Positions 17,544-26,480 of a DNA stretch of 64,000 nucleotides are shown one piece after another. The stretch is from contig JADYYP010000045.1 of assembly GCA_020853575.1 (NCBI GenBank), positions 1 to 64,000 on the forward strand, given 5' to 3'. How positions within the stretch are numbered: the stretch's first letter is position 1; each line of letters begins with the position of its first letter. Below the pieces are notes generated by a model. It did not search any database. It was given only the letters and a program-made list of their open reading frames with translations, and was not told the origin of the DNA. This DNA is from Planctomycetota bacterium (GTDB lineage Bacteria > Planctomycetota > UBA1135 > GCA-002686595). A program made the translations under genes and the position numbers.

Positions 17544-19255
17544 AGGTCGAACTCGCGGCGAGCCTGCTGTGGGCCGCAACGGCGTGTGTCGCGCCGCCGG
17601 AGACGCTCGAGCCGCGCGTGCTCGAGCGCGGCATGGTGGTGTGCGAGCACGAGCTCGCGGCGCAGGTCGGACGCACCGTCCTGGAGCAGGGCGGCACGGC
17701 GGTGGACGCCGCAGTGGCGACGGCGCTGGCGCTCGCGGTGGTGTATCCGCAGGCCGGCAACCTCGGCGGAGGGGGCTTCGCGCTCGTCGTCGATGCCGCG
17801 GGTCGTGCGCGCTGCCTGGACTTCCGCGAGTGCGCCCCGGCGGGTGCCTCCGGGGCGCGAGTGTTCGACGCGGAGGGTGTGCGCCATCCCGATTGGCTGC
17901 TGTGGAGCCCGCACGCCGTTGGGGTTCCGGGTTCGCCCGCAGGGCTGGCGCTGCTGCTCGAGGAGTGCGGCTCGGGACGATTCACGCTGGCGCAGTTGTG
18001 CGCGCCCGCGATCGACTTGGCCGAGCGCGGCTTTGCCGTCGACGGCGAGCTGCACGACGACCTGTGCGACAAGGAAGATCGCGCCAGGCTGCTGCGCAGC
18101 GCGGCGGCGCGCGAGCGCTTCTACCCGCGTGGCGCGGCGCTCGAGCGCGGCGACGTGCTGGTGCAGCGCGATCTCGCCCAGACGCTGCGGCGCTACGCGA
18201 ACGAAGGAGCCGCCGGGTTCTATGGCGGAGCGACGGCCGCGAGCATCGTCGCCGAGCTCGAACGTGCAGCTCTGGCGTTGCCCGAGGGCTCGCGTGTTGG
18301 GTGGGTCACGCTCGATGACCTGCGCGGTTATCGAGCGCTGTGGCGTGAGCCGTTGCGCGCCGAGTTCCGTGCTCGCGAAGTGATCAGCATGCCTCCGCCC
18401 AGCTCCGGCGGGATCATCGTGCTGCAGACGCTGGCATTGCTCGAACGACTCGCGCCTTCGGCCAAGACCTTCGACGCCGAGTACGCGCACTGGGCGATCG
18501 AGGCCTGGCGGCGCGCGTTCGCCGAACGCGCCGCGGTGATGGGTGACCCCGGATTCGTCGAGGTCCCCGTCGACGAATTGCTCTCGGCGCGCTGGCTCGA
18601 TCGAGCCCATGCTTCGATGCAGGACCGCGCGACCCCCGAAGTCCAGGCGAGCGACCTCCACGAAGGCTCGAACACGACGCACCTGAGCGTAGTCGATGCC
18701 TGGGGCAACGCGGTGGCGCTGACCACCACGCTCAACTCCAGCTTCGGCAGTGGCATGCTCGTCGAGGGTGCGGGCTTCCTGCTCAACAACGAGCTCGATG
18801 ATTTCGCGCTCGGCGATGGCCTGCGCAATCAGTTCGGGTTGGTCGGAGGCGCCGCCAACGCGATCGAGCCCGGCAAGCGTCCGCTGTCGTCGATGACTCC
18901 GACCGTGGTGCGTCGCGCCGGGCGCGTCGAATTGGTGCTCGGTTCACCGGGAGGTCCGCGCATCGTCACCTCGGTCGCGCAGGTCCTGTTGCGCTGCTTG
19001 GTGTTCGACGAGCCGCTCGAGAGCGCTGTTCGCGCGCCGCGCCTACACCAGCAGTGGAGCCCCGCGGAGACCTGGATCGAGCGTGGGTGGCCGGCGGAGT
19101 TCGTGAGCGAGCTGCGCGGCCGCGGCCACGAGCTCGACGAGCGCGTGCAGCCCTTTGGCCGCGTGCAGGCGATTCGCGTCTCGCCGGACGGGAGCGTCGA
19201 GGGCGCCAGCGATCCGCGCGGTGGTGGAGCGGCGCTGGGAACGCGCCAGCGCTGA
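17540..19255 (+). CDS. ggt: Gamma-glutamyltranspeptidase, probable lipoprotein
   Basis: Predicted 571 residues from the GTG at 17540, overlapping the NIL gene by 4 bases. The start MKVELAASLLWAATAC looks like a lipoprotein signal, with Cys16 as the lipidated residue. The mature part has the GGT landmarks GGTAVDAAVATALAL and NLGGGGFALV. The autoprocessing site is NTTHLSVVD, in which a threonine becomes the N-terminal nucleophile of the small subunit. The later SMTPTVV and GSPGGPRI blocks bind the substrate gamma-glutamyl group. It should hydrolyse glutathione and other gamma-glutamyl compounds at the cell envelope. Length is normal for the family. Confidence 0.9.
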   Translation: MKVELAASLLWAATACVAPPETLEPRVLERGMVVCEHELAAQVGRTVLEQGGTAVDAAVATALALAVVYPQAGNLGGGGFALVVDAAGRARCLDFRECAPAGASGARVFDAEGVRHPDWLLWSPHAVGVPGSPAGLALLLEECGSGRFTLAQLCAPAIDLAERGFAVDGELHDDLCDKEDRARLLRSAAARERFYPRGAALERGDVLVQRDLAQTLRRYANEGAAGFYGGATAASIVAELERAALALPEGSRVGWVTLDDLRGYRALWREPLRAEFRAREVISMPPPSSGGIIVLQTLALLERLAPSAKTFDAEYAHWAIEAWRRAFAERAAVMGDPGFVEVPVDELLSARWLDRAHASMQDRATPEVQASDLHEGSNTTHLSVVDAWGNAVALTTTLNSSFGSGMLVEGAGFLLNNELDDFALGDGLRNQFGLVGGAANAIEPGKRPLSSMTPTVVRRAGRVELVLGSPGGPRIVTSVAQVLLRCLVFDEPLESAVRAPRLHQQWSPAETWIERGWPAEFVSELRGRGHELDERVQPFGRVQAIRVSPDGSVEGASDPRGGGAALGTRQR

Positions 19256-19334
19256 AGTCGCCGCCTTGGTGTGGACCGGGGCGCGCATCGGCTGGCGCGG
19301 CGCAGCTGTGCTGGTCCTGGGGCGTGCAAACCAC

Positions 19335-19365
19335 AGCGGGCGAACGGCCGCGCCGCTCGCCCGCT
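19335..19365. terminator. Candidate bidirectional terminator hairpin
   Basis: A perfect 9-bp inverted repeat (AGCGGGCGA and TCGCCCGCT, 13-base loop) lies in the 133-base gap between the convergent gamma-glutamyltranspeptidase and zinc-ribbon genes. No long T-run follows, so termination is inferred from position and stem strength. Confidence 0.4.
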
Positions 19366-19388
19366 CGAAAACTTGGTGCCGCGAACGA

Positions 19389-20699
19389 CTAGAAGTCGTC
19401 GAGCTCGCCCTTCTTCGCGCCGTCGCCGGCCTCGGCGTCAGCGGGCTTGGCCTGCTTGGTGAGTCCGGCCCATTGCGCGTCGTCTTCGCCGACCTTTTCC
19501 CAGGTGGTGAACCAGTTCTGGATCGCCTTCTTGTTGTAGACGACGTGCTTGACCTCGGTGCCGTACTGCCAGCCGAAGTTGCGGCCCTTGCAGATGCGCT
19601 CAAGTGTCTTCTGGAGCAGGTCGCCGCGGCGATAGCCGTCCTCGGTGTAGAGGTTGAGCTCGCGGAACTGGTTGAGGATCGCCGGGAATGCCGCGCGGCC
19701 GGCCTCCTCGAGCTTTTTGCCGGCTCGGTTGGCCTTGGCGCCGGCGTCGAGGTCCATGAACGTCGCGGCGTTGGCCTGGAGCTCGGCCCACTGTTCGTCG
19801 CTCGACTGCGACCACTTGCCGACCTGCGGCAGGGCCTTGATGTCGATCGTGTCGGTGACGTTGCCATCGTCGGCGGGCTTCTTGGTCGCCTCCTTGGCGG
19901 CCGCGCTCTCGACCGGCTTGTCCTGGCCCGCCGTCGCGCCGGCCGCGGAACCCGCGGCCGCGGAGTCGTTGGTCGCCTGCGGCGCTTGCTTGGCGGCCTG
20001 CGCATCCATGGCGGCTTTGTCCGCGGCGGCCTTGTCGGCGAGCTCCTGGGCCTTCTTGTCGGAGGCCGCCTTGGCCGCCGCCGCTTCGGCGCGGTTGGTT
20101 TCAGGCTGCTTGACCGCGAAGAACCAGTAGGCCACGCCTCCGAGCGCCAAGAACCCGAGGATGCCGAGCAGCGCGGGAGCCATGCTCTTTTTGTGCGGCG
20201 CGTGGCGCGGGCGCTTCTCGCTCGAATCGTCGTCCTCGTCCGCGCTCGCGGCTTTCTTCGACTTGGTCGCCGCTCCCGACTTCACTTTCGCAGCGGCGTC
20301 GTTGGCGGCGCTGCGCACGCTGGGAGCGCTGGGCTTGCCGGTCGTCACCGGCGCGGCCTTGGGGAGCGCCGCGGTCGGCTTGGCCGCGCTTGCCGCGGGC
20401 TTGACGGAAGCGCCGGGCGCGCTCGGCTTGGGCGCCACCGGCTTCTGGACCTCCGGCGGCTTGCTCGCGACTTTGGGGGCCGGAGCGGGAGCTTCCGCGG
20501 CCTTGGGCGGCGGAACGACGGCCGGAACCGGCTTGGGTGCCGCCGCGTCGTCGGTCTTGGGCGCCGAACTGGCGCTTTGAACCGGACCGATCTCGACCAC
20601 ACCAGCGCACTTGGGGCACTTGGCCTTGTTGGCGGTGAACGTCGCGGGGACGCGGAACGAGTTCTTGCAGTTGGTGCAGGTGCCTTGACGGAAGTCCAT
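19389..20699 (-). CDS. Zinc-ribbon, Ala/Pro-rich, single-span membrane protein
   Basis: Predicted 436 residues. The N-terminus GTCTNCKNSFRVPATF followed by KCPKCAG gives two CxxC pairs of a cytoplasmic zinc ribbon (MJ0042-like). Residues about 45-165 are a low-complexity Ala/Pro/Lys linker. A single hydrophobic helix (ALLGILGFLALGGVAYWFF) follows near 180, then an Ala/Lys/Glu-rich coiled-coil-like stretch with many AAADKA repeats, and a C-terminal extracytoplasmic domain of about 150 residues. The function is unknown. The same layout recurs in the next gene, and I associate it with planctomycete genomes. Confidence 0.75.
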   Translation of the reverse strand: MDFRQGTCTNCKNSFRVPATFTANKAKCPKCAGVVEIGPVQSASSAPKTDDAAAPKPVPAVVPPPKAAEAPAPAPKVASKPPEVQKPVAPKPSAPGASVKPAASAAKPTAALPKAAPVTTGKPSAPSVRSAANDAAAKVKSGAATKSKKAASADEDDDSSEKRPRHAPHKKSMAPALLGILGFLALGGVAYWFFAVKQPETNRAEAAAAKAASDKKAQELADKAAADKAAMDAQAAKQAPQATNDSAAAGSAAGATAGQDKPVESAAAKEATKKPADDGNVTDTIDIKALPQVGKWSQSSDEQWAELQANAATFMDLDAGAKANRAGKKLEEAGRAAFPAILNQFRELNLYTEDGYRRGDLLQKTLERICKGRNFGWQYGTEVKHVVYNKKAIQNWFTTWEKVGEDDAQWAGLTKQAKPADAEAGDGAKKGELDDF

Positions 20700-20795
20700 G
20701 GAGTCGTGGGGATCGTCGATGCTGGGGCCGGCGCGGGTTGACGCAACGCTCGTCGGCGCGGGGGAAACGTGATTCTACCGGCGGTTGCGCGCGCG

Positions 20796-22055
20796 CTAGC
20801 CGCCGCCTTTCTTGAGCTTGTCGGCCTGTGCCTTGGCCTTCTCGATCTCGCGCTTGTCCTTCTCGGTGGGTTTCACCAGCCCTTCGAGCGCGTCCGTGCC
20901 TTCCTTGCGTTCCTCGAAGCGCTCGCCCTTGCGCAGGTACCAGGCGAACCAGGCCTTGATGGTGATCTCGCGCTTGCGCTCCGACTCCGGACCGCTGCCC
21001 AGCGGGCTGAAGCCTGGATCGTAGCCGGTGATGTCCTTGAGCATCGCGTGCACTTGCGTCACGCGCATCAGCGAGTCCTCGTCGACGATCTTGATCTCGT
21101 ACATCTTCGTCAACAGGATCGGCAGTGCCGGCTTGCCGATCTCGTGGAGCTCGGTGCGCACCTTGGTCACCTGCTTGGCGGGCATGCTGAGGTCCAGCAG
21201 CTTTTCGACCAGGCCGTCGATCTTGGTGCGCATCTCGGGCGGCGTGTCATCGAGGTGCGGGAGCGGCCGTGGATCGGCCTGGTACAGCGTGCCACCGTCG
21301 ACTTGGACCTTGGTGATCTCCTTGCTCAGGGACGAGGCGTGCGCGCGCTTTTCCTCGGGGCTGATGTAGCGCTCCCACGACCAGGCCTTCCACTTGCCGT
21401 CCTTGTCGCGCGCGAGCTTCCAGTCGTAGAAGCGATTCTCGATGTCGTAGGGCGCCTCGCGACCGGCGACTTCCATGCGCACCTCGAACTCGGTGTCGCC
21501 CTCGGCCAGCACCTTGCCGTCGGTCGGCTTCCACTTGGCGATCGCGATGTCGCCCTCGCCGTGCAACCAACTCTCGACGATCGTCTTTTGGAGGTCGTCC
21601 TTCTGCAGCGGCGTCATCTCGGCGAACGCGGGCAACTTGTCTCCGTCCGGCAGACTGCGCAGGTGCTCGACGCGGCGCTGCAGCATGATGCAGCCGGCGA
21701 GCTTGTTCGAGTTGCCCTCTTTGGCCGCGTCGTAGATGCCCTTGACCGCTTGCACGAACTCGGAGTTCCAGCCTTCGCGGTCGATCTTGGGTGCTTCGAC
21801 TTTCGGCGGCGGGGCGGGCGGCGGTGCCTTGGTCTTCGGTCCGCCGCGCGTCGCGAAGAAGGCGATCAGGCCGATGCCGATCACGCCCGCGCCGCCGATG
21901 ATGAAGGGCGTGGGGTTGGTCTTGGATGTTCCGCCCTTCGAGCCCGGCTCGCGCGCGACATACACCTTGCCGCACTTGCCGCACTTGACCTTCGCGCCTT
22001 CCTTGCTGTCGGGGATCTTGGCCGTGGCGTGGCAGAAGGTGCATTCGATCAGCAT
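20796..22055 (-). CDS. Zinc-ribbon single-span membrane protein, paralogous in layout to its neighbour
   Basis: Predicted 419 residues. It begins MLIECTFCHATAKIPDS and continues KCGKCGKVYVARE, again two CxxC pairs. A short linker leads to one membrane helix (FIIGGAGVIGIGLIAFFA, about residues 50-70) and a roughly 340-residue soluble region beyond it. The soluble region shares no obvious motif with the neighbour at 19389. It is separated by 96 bases from that downstream gene and likely transcribed with it. A TAGACG box lies upstream on the minus strand. Function is unknown. Confidence 0.75.
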   Translation of the reverse strand: MLIECTFCHATAKIPDSKEGAKVKCGKCGKVYVAREPGSKGGTSKTNPTPFIIGGAGVIGIGLIAFFATRGGPKTKAPPPAPPPKVEAPKIDREGWNSEFVQAVKGIYDAAKEGNSNKLAGCIMLQRRVEHLRSLPDGDKLPAFAEMTPLQKDDLQKTIVESWLHGEGDIAIAKWKPTDGKVLAEGDTEFEVRMEVAGREAPYDIENRFYDWKLARDKDGKWKAWSWERYISPEEKRAHASSLSKEITKVQVDGGTLYQADPRPLPHLDDTPPEMRTKIDGLVEKLLDLSMPAKQVTKVRTELHEIGKPALPILLTKMYEIKIVDEDSLMRVTQVHAMLKDITGYDPGFSPLGSGPESERKREITIKAWFAWYLRKGERFEERKEGTDALEGLVKPTEKDKREIEKAKAQADKLKKGGG

Positions 22056-22182
22056 GGGAGCAGCTTGGGGTGGGAGAGCGATCTCGTCGCGCGCAGCCGT
22101 CTACCGCTGGTCGCGGCCTCGGCAACCCTGGGGCAGCGGGCAAGATAAGGGCGCCCACGGGGAGCCGCAAGGAACGCGAGGA

Positions 22183-22188
22183 TAGGAT
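22183..22188 (+). promoter_or_regulatory. -10 box of uvrB, leaderless configuration
   Basis: TAGGAT lies only 6 bases before the uvrB ATG at 22195, so transcription would start at or next to the initiation codon. There is no Shine-Dalgarno between them. Confidence 0.5.
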
Positions 22189-22194
22189 GCGCGG

Positions 22195-24312
22195 ATGGCG
22201 CGACGCAGCGGCAGGAGCAGCAAGTCAGGGCCGAAGTCGAAAGCGGCCGCGGCGGGCGTGCGCCCGGCCGAGCCGCGCGCGCGCCGCAAGCGCGAGGGCG
22301 AATTCGAGCTGGTGTGTCCGTTCGAGCCCACCGGCGACCAACCGCGCGCGATCGAGACCTTGGTGCGCGGAATCGAAGCGCGCCAGCCGTACCAAACGCT
22401 GCTCGGCATCACCGGTTCGGGCAAGACCTTCACGACCGCTGCCGCGATCGAGCGCCTCGGCCGACCGACGCTGGTGCTCAGTCCCAACAAGACCCTGGCC
22501 GCACAGCTCTACGGCGAGTTCAAGGAGCTCTTCCCACACAACGCGGTCGAGTACTTCGTCAGCTACTACGACTACTACCAGCCAGAGGCCTACGTCGCTT
22601 CGACCGACACCTACATCGAGAAGGACGCCAGCCGCAACGAGAACATCGAGCGCATGCGCAACAGCGCCACGCGTTCGCTGCTCGAGCGGCGCGACGTGCT
22701 GATCGTGGCCTCGGTGAGTTGCATCTACGGCTTGGGCAACCCGACGGCGTACCAGGACATGGCCATGCCGATCGCCGTCGGCGACTCGGTGCGGCGCGAG
22801 GATCTGCTGCGCCGGCTCACGCAGATGCAGTACGCGCGCAACAACTACGATTTTCGGCGCGGTACGTTTCGCGCGCGCGGTGACGTGATCGAGATCTTCC
22901 CGGCCTACGAGGAAGACAAGATCCTGCGCATCGAGTTGTTCGGTGACGACGTGGAGGCGTTGGTCGAGGTCGACCCGATGCGCGGCGAGGTGCTGCGCGA
23001 TCTGCGCTCGACCACGATCTACCCGGCGAATCACTACGTCGCGCCGATGGAGCGCCTGCTGAAGGCCTGCGATGGCATCGAGGCCGAGCTCGAAGAGCGA
23101 CTGCCCGAGCTCAAGCGTCGCGGAAAGCTGCTCGAAGCGCAGCGCTTGGAGCAGCGCACGCGCCACGACCTGGAGATGCTGCGCGCCACCGGCGTGTGCA
23201 ACGGCATCGAGAACTACTCGCGCTTCATGGACGGCCGCGCGGCGGGCGAGGCGCCCTTCACGCTGCTCAATTACTTCCCCGAGGACTGGCTGGTGTTCAT
23301 CGACGAGAGCCACGTCACCGTGCCGCAGATCGGCGGCATGTTCCGCGGCGACCGCTCGCGCAAGGAAGTGCTCGTCGAGCACGGCTTCCGCTTGCCCAGC
23401 GCGCTCGACAATCGGCCGCTGCGCTTCGAGGAGTGGGAGAAGTTGGTGCGCCAAGCCGTGTTCATCTCGGCCACGCCTTCGAAGTACGAGCTGGAGCACT
23501 CGCGCGGGGCGATTGCCGAGCAGATCGTGAGGCCGACCGGGCTGCTCGATCCGGCGATCACGCTGAAGCCGGCGGCCACCCAGGTCGACGACCTGTTGGC
23601 CGAGATCCGGGCGACGATCCGCGCCGGTTGGCGCGTGCTGGTGACCACGCTGACCAAGCGTTCGGCCGAGGAGTTGACCACCTACTACGCCGAGCTGGGG
23701 CTCAAGGTGCGCTACCTGCACTCGGAGATCGACGCGCTCGAGCGCTCGGCCATCCTGCGCGACCTGCGCTTGGGCGAGTTCGACGTGCTCGTGGGCATCA
23801 ATCTGCTGCGCGAAGGTCTCGACCTGCCCGAGGTCGCCTTGGTTGCCGTGCTCGACGCCGACAAGGAGGGCTTCCTGCGTTCCACGACCTCGTTGATCCA
23901 GACCTGTGGCCGCGCGGCGCGCAACGTCGAGGGACGCGTGATCCTGTACGCCGACAAGCAGACCGATTCGATCCGTGCGACGGTCGAGGAGGTCGAGCGT
24001 CGGCGTCGTCGGCAGAGCGCCTACAACGCCGAGCACGGAATCGTGCCGCAGACGATCCTCAAGCCGATCCGCGACTCGATCGAGGCCCTGTACGACATGG
24101 ACTACGTCGAGGTCGACGCACTGGCCGCGGCCCGCGCCACGCGCGTCGCCGAGGGCGACCCCGCATTCGCTTGGGATGCGGCGCGACTGCGGGGCGAGCT
24201 GGCTAAGCTGCGCGACGAGATGCTGCACGCGGCGAGCGAGATGCGCTTCGAGGACGCGGCCAAGCTGCGCGACCGAATCAAGGAGCTCGAGGCCCTCGAA
24301 CTCAGTCGCTGA
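22195..24312 (+). CDS. uvrB: Excinuclease ABC subunit B
   Basis: Predicted 705 residues, full length. It has a basic 35-residue N-terminal extension rich in Arg/Lys/Ser, then the UvrB core: Walker A GITGSGKT, the damage-probing beta-hairpin [11 protein letters not shown], the helicase motif [32 protein letters not shown] and QTCGRAARN. The C-terminal UVR domain ([18 protein letters not shown]) binds UvrC. It loads on UvrA-verified lesions and recruits UvrC for dual incision in nucleotide excision repair. The start is fixed by the -10 box 6 bases upstream, which rules out a longer reading frame. Confidence 0.97.
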   Translation: MARRSGRSSKSGPKSKAAAAGVRPAEPRARRKREGEFELVCPFEPTGDQPRAIETLVRGIEARQPYQTLLGITGSGKTFTTAAAIERLGRPTLVLSPNKTLAAQLYGEFKELFPHNAVEYFVSYYDYYQPEAYVASTDTYIEKDASRNENIERMRNSATRSLLERRDVLIVASVSCIYGLGNPTAYQDMAMPIAVGDSVRREDLLRRLTQMQYARNNYDFRRGTFRARGDVIEIFPAYEEDKILRIELFGDDVEALVEVDPMRGEVLRDLRSTTIYPANHYVAPMERLLKACDGIEAELEERLPELKRRGKLLEAQRLEQRTRHDLEMLRATGVCNGIENYSRFMDGRAAGEAPFTLLNYFPEDWLVFIDESHVTVPQIGGMFRGDRSRKEVLVEHGFRLPSALDNRPLRFEEWEKLVRQAVFISATPSKYELEHSRGAIAEQIVRPTGLLDPAITLKPAATQVDDLLAEIRATIRAGWRVLVTTLTKRSAEELTTYYAELGLKVRYLHSEIDALERSAILRDLRLGEFDVLVGINLLREGLDLPEVALVAVLDADKEGFLRSTTSLIQTCGRAARNVEGRVILYADKQTDSIRATVEEVERRRRRQSAYNAEHGIVPQTILKPIRDSIEALYDMDYVEVDALAAARATRVAEGDPAFAWDAARLRGELAKLRDEMLHAASEMRFEDAAKLRDRIKELEALELSR

Positions 24313-24433
24313 AACTCGCGCAACGCCGCGTTCGGCGGTGGGTGCGGCTCCGGCTCGCCGCGCCACGTTGCTCGCCCACGTACGGGCCGGAACAAGTCCC
24401 AGTCACCGAGCTCCACGACGCTACGCCACACCC

Positions 24434-25693
24434 ATGGGCATCCACGATCGCCTCAAGCATTTCAACGACGAGATCGCCAAGCAGACGCAGTCGCAGCAAC
24501 AGCTCCAACAGGGCCAAGCGCGTACCGCGTCGACGCGTGGCCAGCGTCTGCCGACCACCCAGCTGGAAGCGGCGGGCTTCGCGACCACGAAGAACCCACT
24601 GCTGCAGATGCTGTGGAGCGAGGTGCAGGACTACAACAAGACCTTCACGCACCCCTCGTCGCTGGGGAAGCAAGCCGCGTTGCACAAGGTTGCTCAGCTC
24701 GACGCCCTGCTCAGCTGGTCGGGGGAGTACCTGACGTCGAAGTGGAAGAAGGACGAGGTCACCGACAAGGACTCCAAGCGCGTCAAGCGCTGGGACGCGC
24801 TGGCGCAGCTCAACGAGGACGTCGCCAAGGAGCTCGAGGGCTACGGCGCGCGCATCCTGACCGGTCCCGGCGATTTCTCCGAGATCAGCGGGGCCAAGCG
24901 CAACTACTGGCTCGAGCGACTCGATCCCGGCCACCGCGCCGGATACGTGCTCTCGCCTCTGTTCGCCAAGTGGTCGAGCCTGCGACCGCTCGACAGCACA
25001 GGCAAACCGGTGCCCTTCTTCACCTGGCTCGGCACGCCACAGGGGCTGCTGGAAGTCGGGCAGCTCAACTCCGTTCTGCAGGCGGACTTCTTCAAGACCG
25101 TGGCCTACCACCAGAGCGAGCCGCTGTGGAAGCGCATGGTGTATTTCGATAACGCCAACAAACTCCGCAAGGCCAACGGCAATCTGTTCCACAGCGCGTC
25201 GCGCTCGACGGCGTTCTCCGGTCAGGGCTGGGCCATCTTCGTGTGCAGCTTGGACATCCCCGGTCCGGTGAATCAGCCTCCGCGCAAGTACTTGTTCAGC
25301 TACTCGCACAAGACGGCGGAGTTCCACCACTCGACGTTCTTGGGAGGTGCGCCGGTCGCGGCCGCCGGCGAGTGGATCGTCGACCAGGGCGAGGTCAAGG
25401 TGATCACCGCCAAGAGCGGCCACTATCGTCCTCGTCCGCAGGATCTGGAGCGGTTGGTGCAGTCGTTTCCTTCGATCCCCGGTCAGGCGATCATCCGACC
25501 GGACCTCGGCGACTACGCCGCGCACACCGCGGTGCGCTTCCACCGCGTCGCGGATCTGCGCCAGTTTTCCTGCGCCAACGCGCCGGCTCTGCGCCGCGCC
25601 CAGGTCGCGGCCGCGATACCGTCCTGGGCCAACCAGTTCGTGACCGAGGATCACACGACCCACCGCATGCTGCTGCCCAGCATTCCAGTGTGA
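24434..25693 (+). CDS. Uncharacterised protein with HHSTFLGG...SGHYRP motif
   Basis: Predicted 419 residues starting MGIHDRLKHFNDEIAKQ. The N-terminus is glutamine-rich and helical. Residues about 295-335 carry a distinctive block, EFHHSTFLGGAPVAAAGEW followed by SGHYRPRPQDLERL. I recall similar HHS.FL-G ... SGHY-P blocks in bacterial proteins of unknown function and, in the SGHY-P part, in plant IQM-type proteins. No signal peptide or membrane helix is visible. It follows uvrB by 121 bases and converges with the DUF2325-like gene. I do not assign a function. Confidence 0.7.
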   Translation: MGIHDRLKHFNDEIAKQTQSQQQLQQGQARTASTRGQRLPTTQLEAAGFATTKNPLLQMLWSEVQDYNKTFTHPSSLGKQAALHKVAQLDALLSWSGEYLTSKWKKDEVTDKDSKRVKRWDALAQLNEDVAKELEGYGARILTGPGDFSEISGAKRNYWLERLDPGHRAGYVLSPLFAKWSSLRPLDSTGKPVPFFTWLGTPQGLLEVGQLNSVLQADFFKTVAYHQSEPLWKRMVYFDNANKLRKANGNLFHSASRSTAFSGQGWAIFVCSLDIPGPVNQPPRKYLFSYSHKTAEFHHSTFLGGAPVAAAGEWIVDQGEVKVITAKSGHYRPRPQDLERLVQSFPSIPGQAIIRPDLGDYAAHTAVRFHRVADLRQFSCANAPALRRAQVAAAIPSWANQFVTEDHTTHRMLLPSIPV

Positions 25694-25769
25694 TGGGCCG
25701 AGCCGCGCGCGAGAGGGCTGCTCCAACGGAGAATCTGCACGCGGCGCGCGGCTTCTCCGGGAGGTTCGC

Positions 25770-26390
25770 TCAGGGGCCCAGGCGCTTGGCGCATTGCGCC
25801 AAGAGTGCCGCGGCGATCTGACTGGTGTTGTAGCCACCGGTCACGCGCGCCATCGGCTTGCCGTGCCGCTCGCAGAGTGTCGTGACCTGCCCCAAGGCGT
25901 GGCGTATCCAGCGAATCAGGAGCACCACCGCGGCTACGTCGTCGCGCGCGACCCAGGGCTCGAGCGCGCTCGGATCGGGGCGTTGCTCGCGCGTCCTCGG
26001 CCAGTGGACGGCGCTGAGCGCGAAGGCTTCGCGCAAGCGCTCCGCGTGTGCCTCGCGGGGATCGCCACCGATCACGAGTAGGGCGCGACCGTGCAACAGC
26101 AGGGCGACGCGGGCCTCGTCGCTCGGCGCCAACTCCTCGGGCTTGGAGGCGCGTTCCGTCGCGCGCGCAAGCTCCGCCGAGAGCAGGGACAGATTGGCCG
26201 GAACGTTCCAATCGCGCAGCGCCGGTGCCGCGCGCTCGAGCTGCTTGGCGAGCGCCGCCAACTCGGGCTTCGGTCGCTGTTGTTCGAGCTGCCCCAGGAC
26301 GTGTTGGATCGCCTCCCAATCCGCGAGCTCTGCGCCGTGCACGACGCGCGCCAAATGGAACTTGAGGCGGTTGAGGAGTCGCGGGTCCAT
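25770..26390 (-). CDS. DUF2325-like protein
   Basis: Predicted 206 residues from the ATG at 26390 (MDPRLLNRLKFHLARVV). A much longer frame runs upstream but is antisense to uvrC. The C-terminal half (LLVIGGDPREAHAERLREA, then WVARDDVAAVVLLIRWIRHA and HGKPMARVTGGYNTSQIAAAL) has the layout of DUF2325 proteins, a small Rossmann-like domain of unknown function. The N-terminal half is helical. A TAGCGT box lies 17 bases before the ATG. It is divergent from uvrC with a 90-base gap, so shared regulation is possible. Confidence 0.7.
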   Translation of the reverse strand: MDPRLLNRLKFHLARVVHGAELADWEAIQHVLGQLEQQRPKPELAALAKQLERAAPALRDWNVPANLSLLSAELARATERASKPEELAPSDEARVALLLHGRALLVIGGDPREAHAERLREAFALSAVHWPRTREQRPDPSALEPWVARDDVAAVVLLIRWIRHALGQVTTLCERHGKPMARVTGGYNTSQIAAALLAQCAKRLGP

Positions 26391-26468
26391 GGCGCTGCGG
26401 TTGCGCCACGCTACGCGCAGCGCGCTCGACGCGCGAGAGCCCTGATGCGCGCTACCGTTGGGGAGTCC

Positions 26469-26474
26469 TAGACT
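26469..26474 (+). promoter_or_regulatory. -10 box of uvrC, leaderless configuration
   Basis: TAGACT lies 6 bases before the uvrC ATG at 26481, the same spacing as at uvrB. A second TACCGT occurs at 26453-26458 and could be an alternative. Confidence 0.45.
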
Positions 26475-26480
26475 GCGCTC

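Noticed and set aside
25702-25752. Terminator between the convergent genes at 25693 and 25770
   Set aside because: GCCGCGCGC/GCGCGCGGC can pair, but the loop is 33 nt and no T-run follows.
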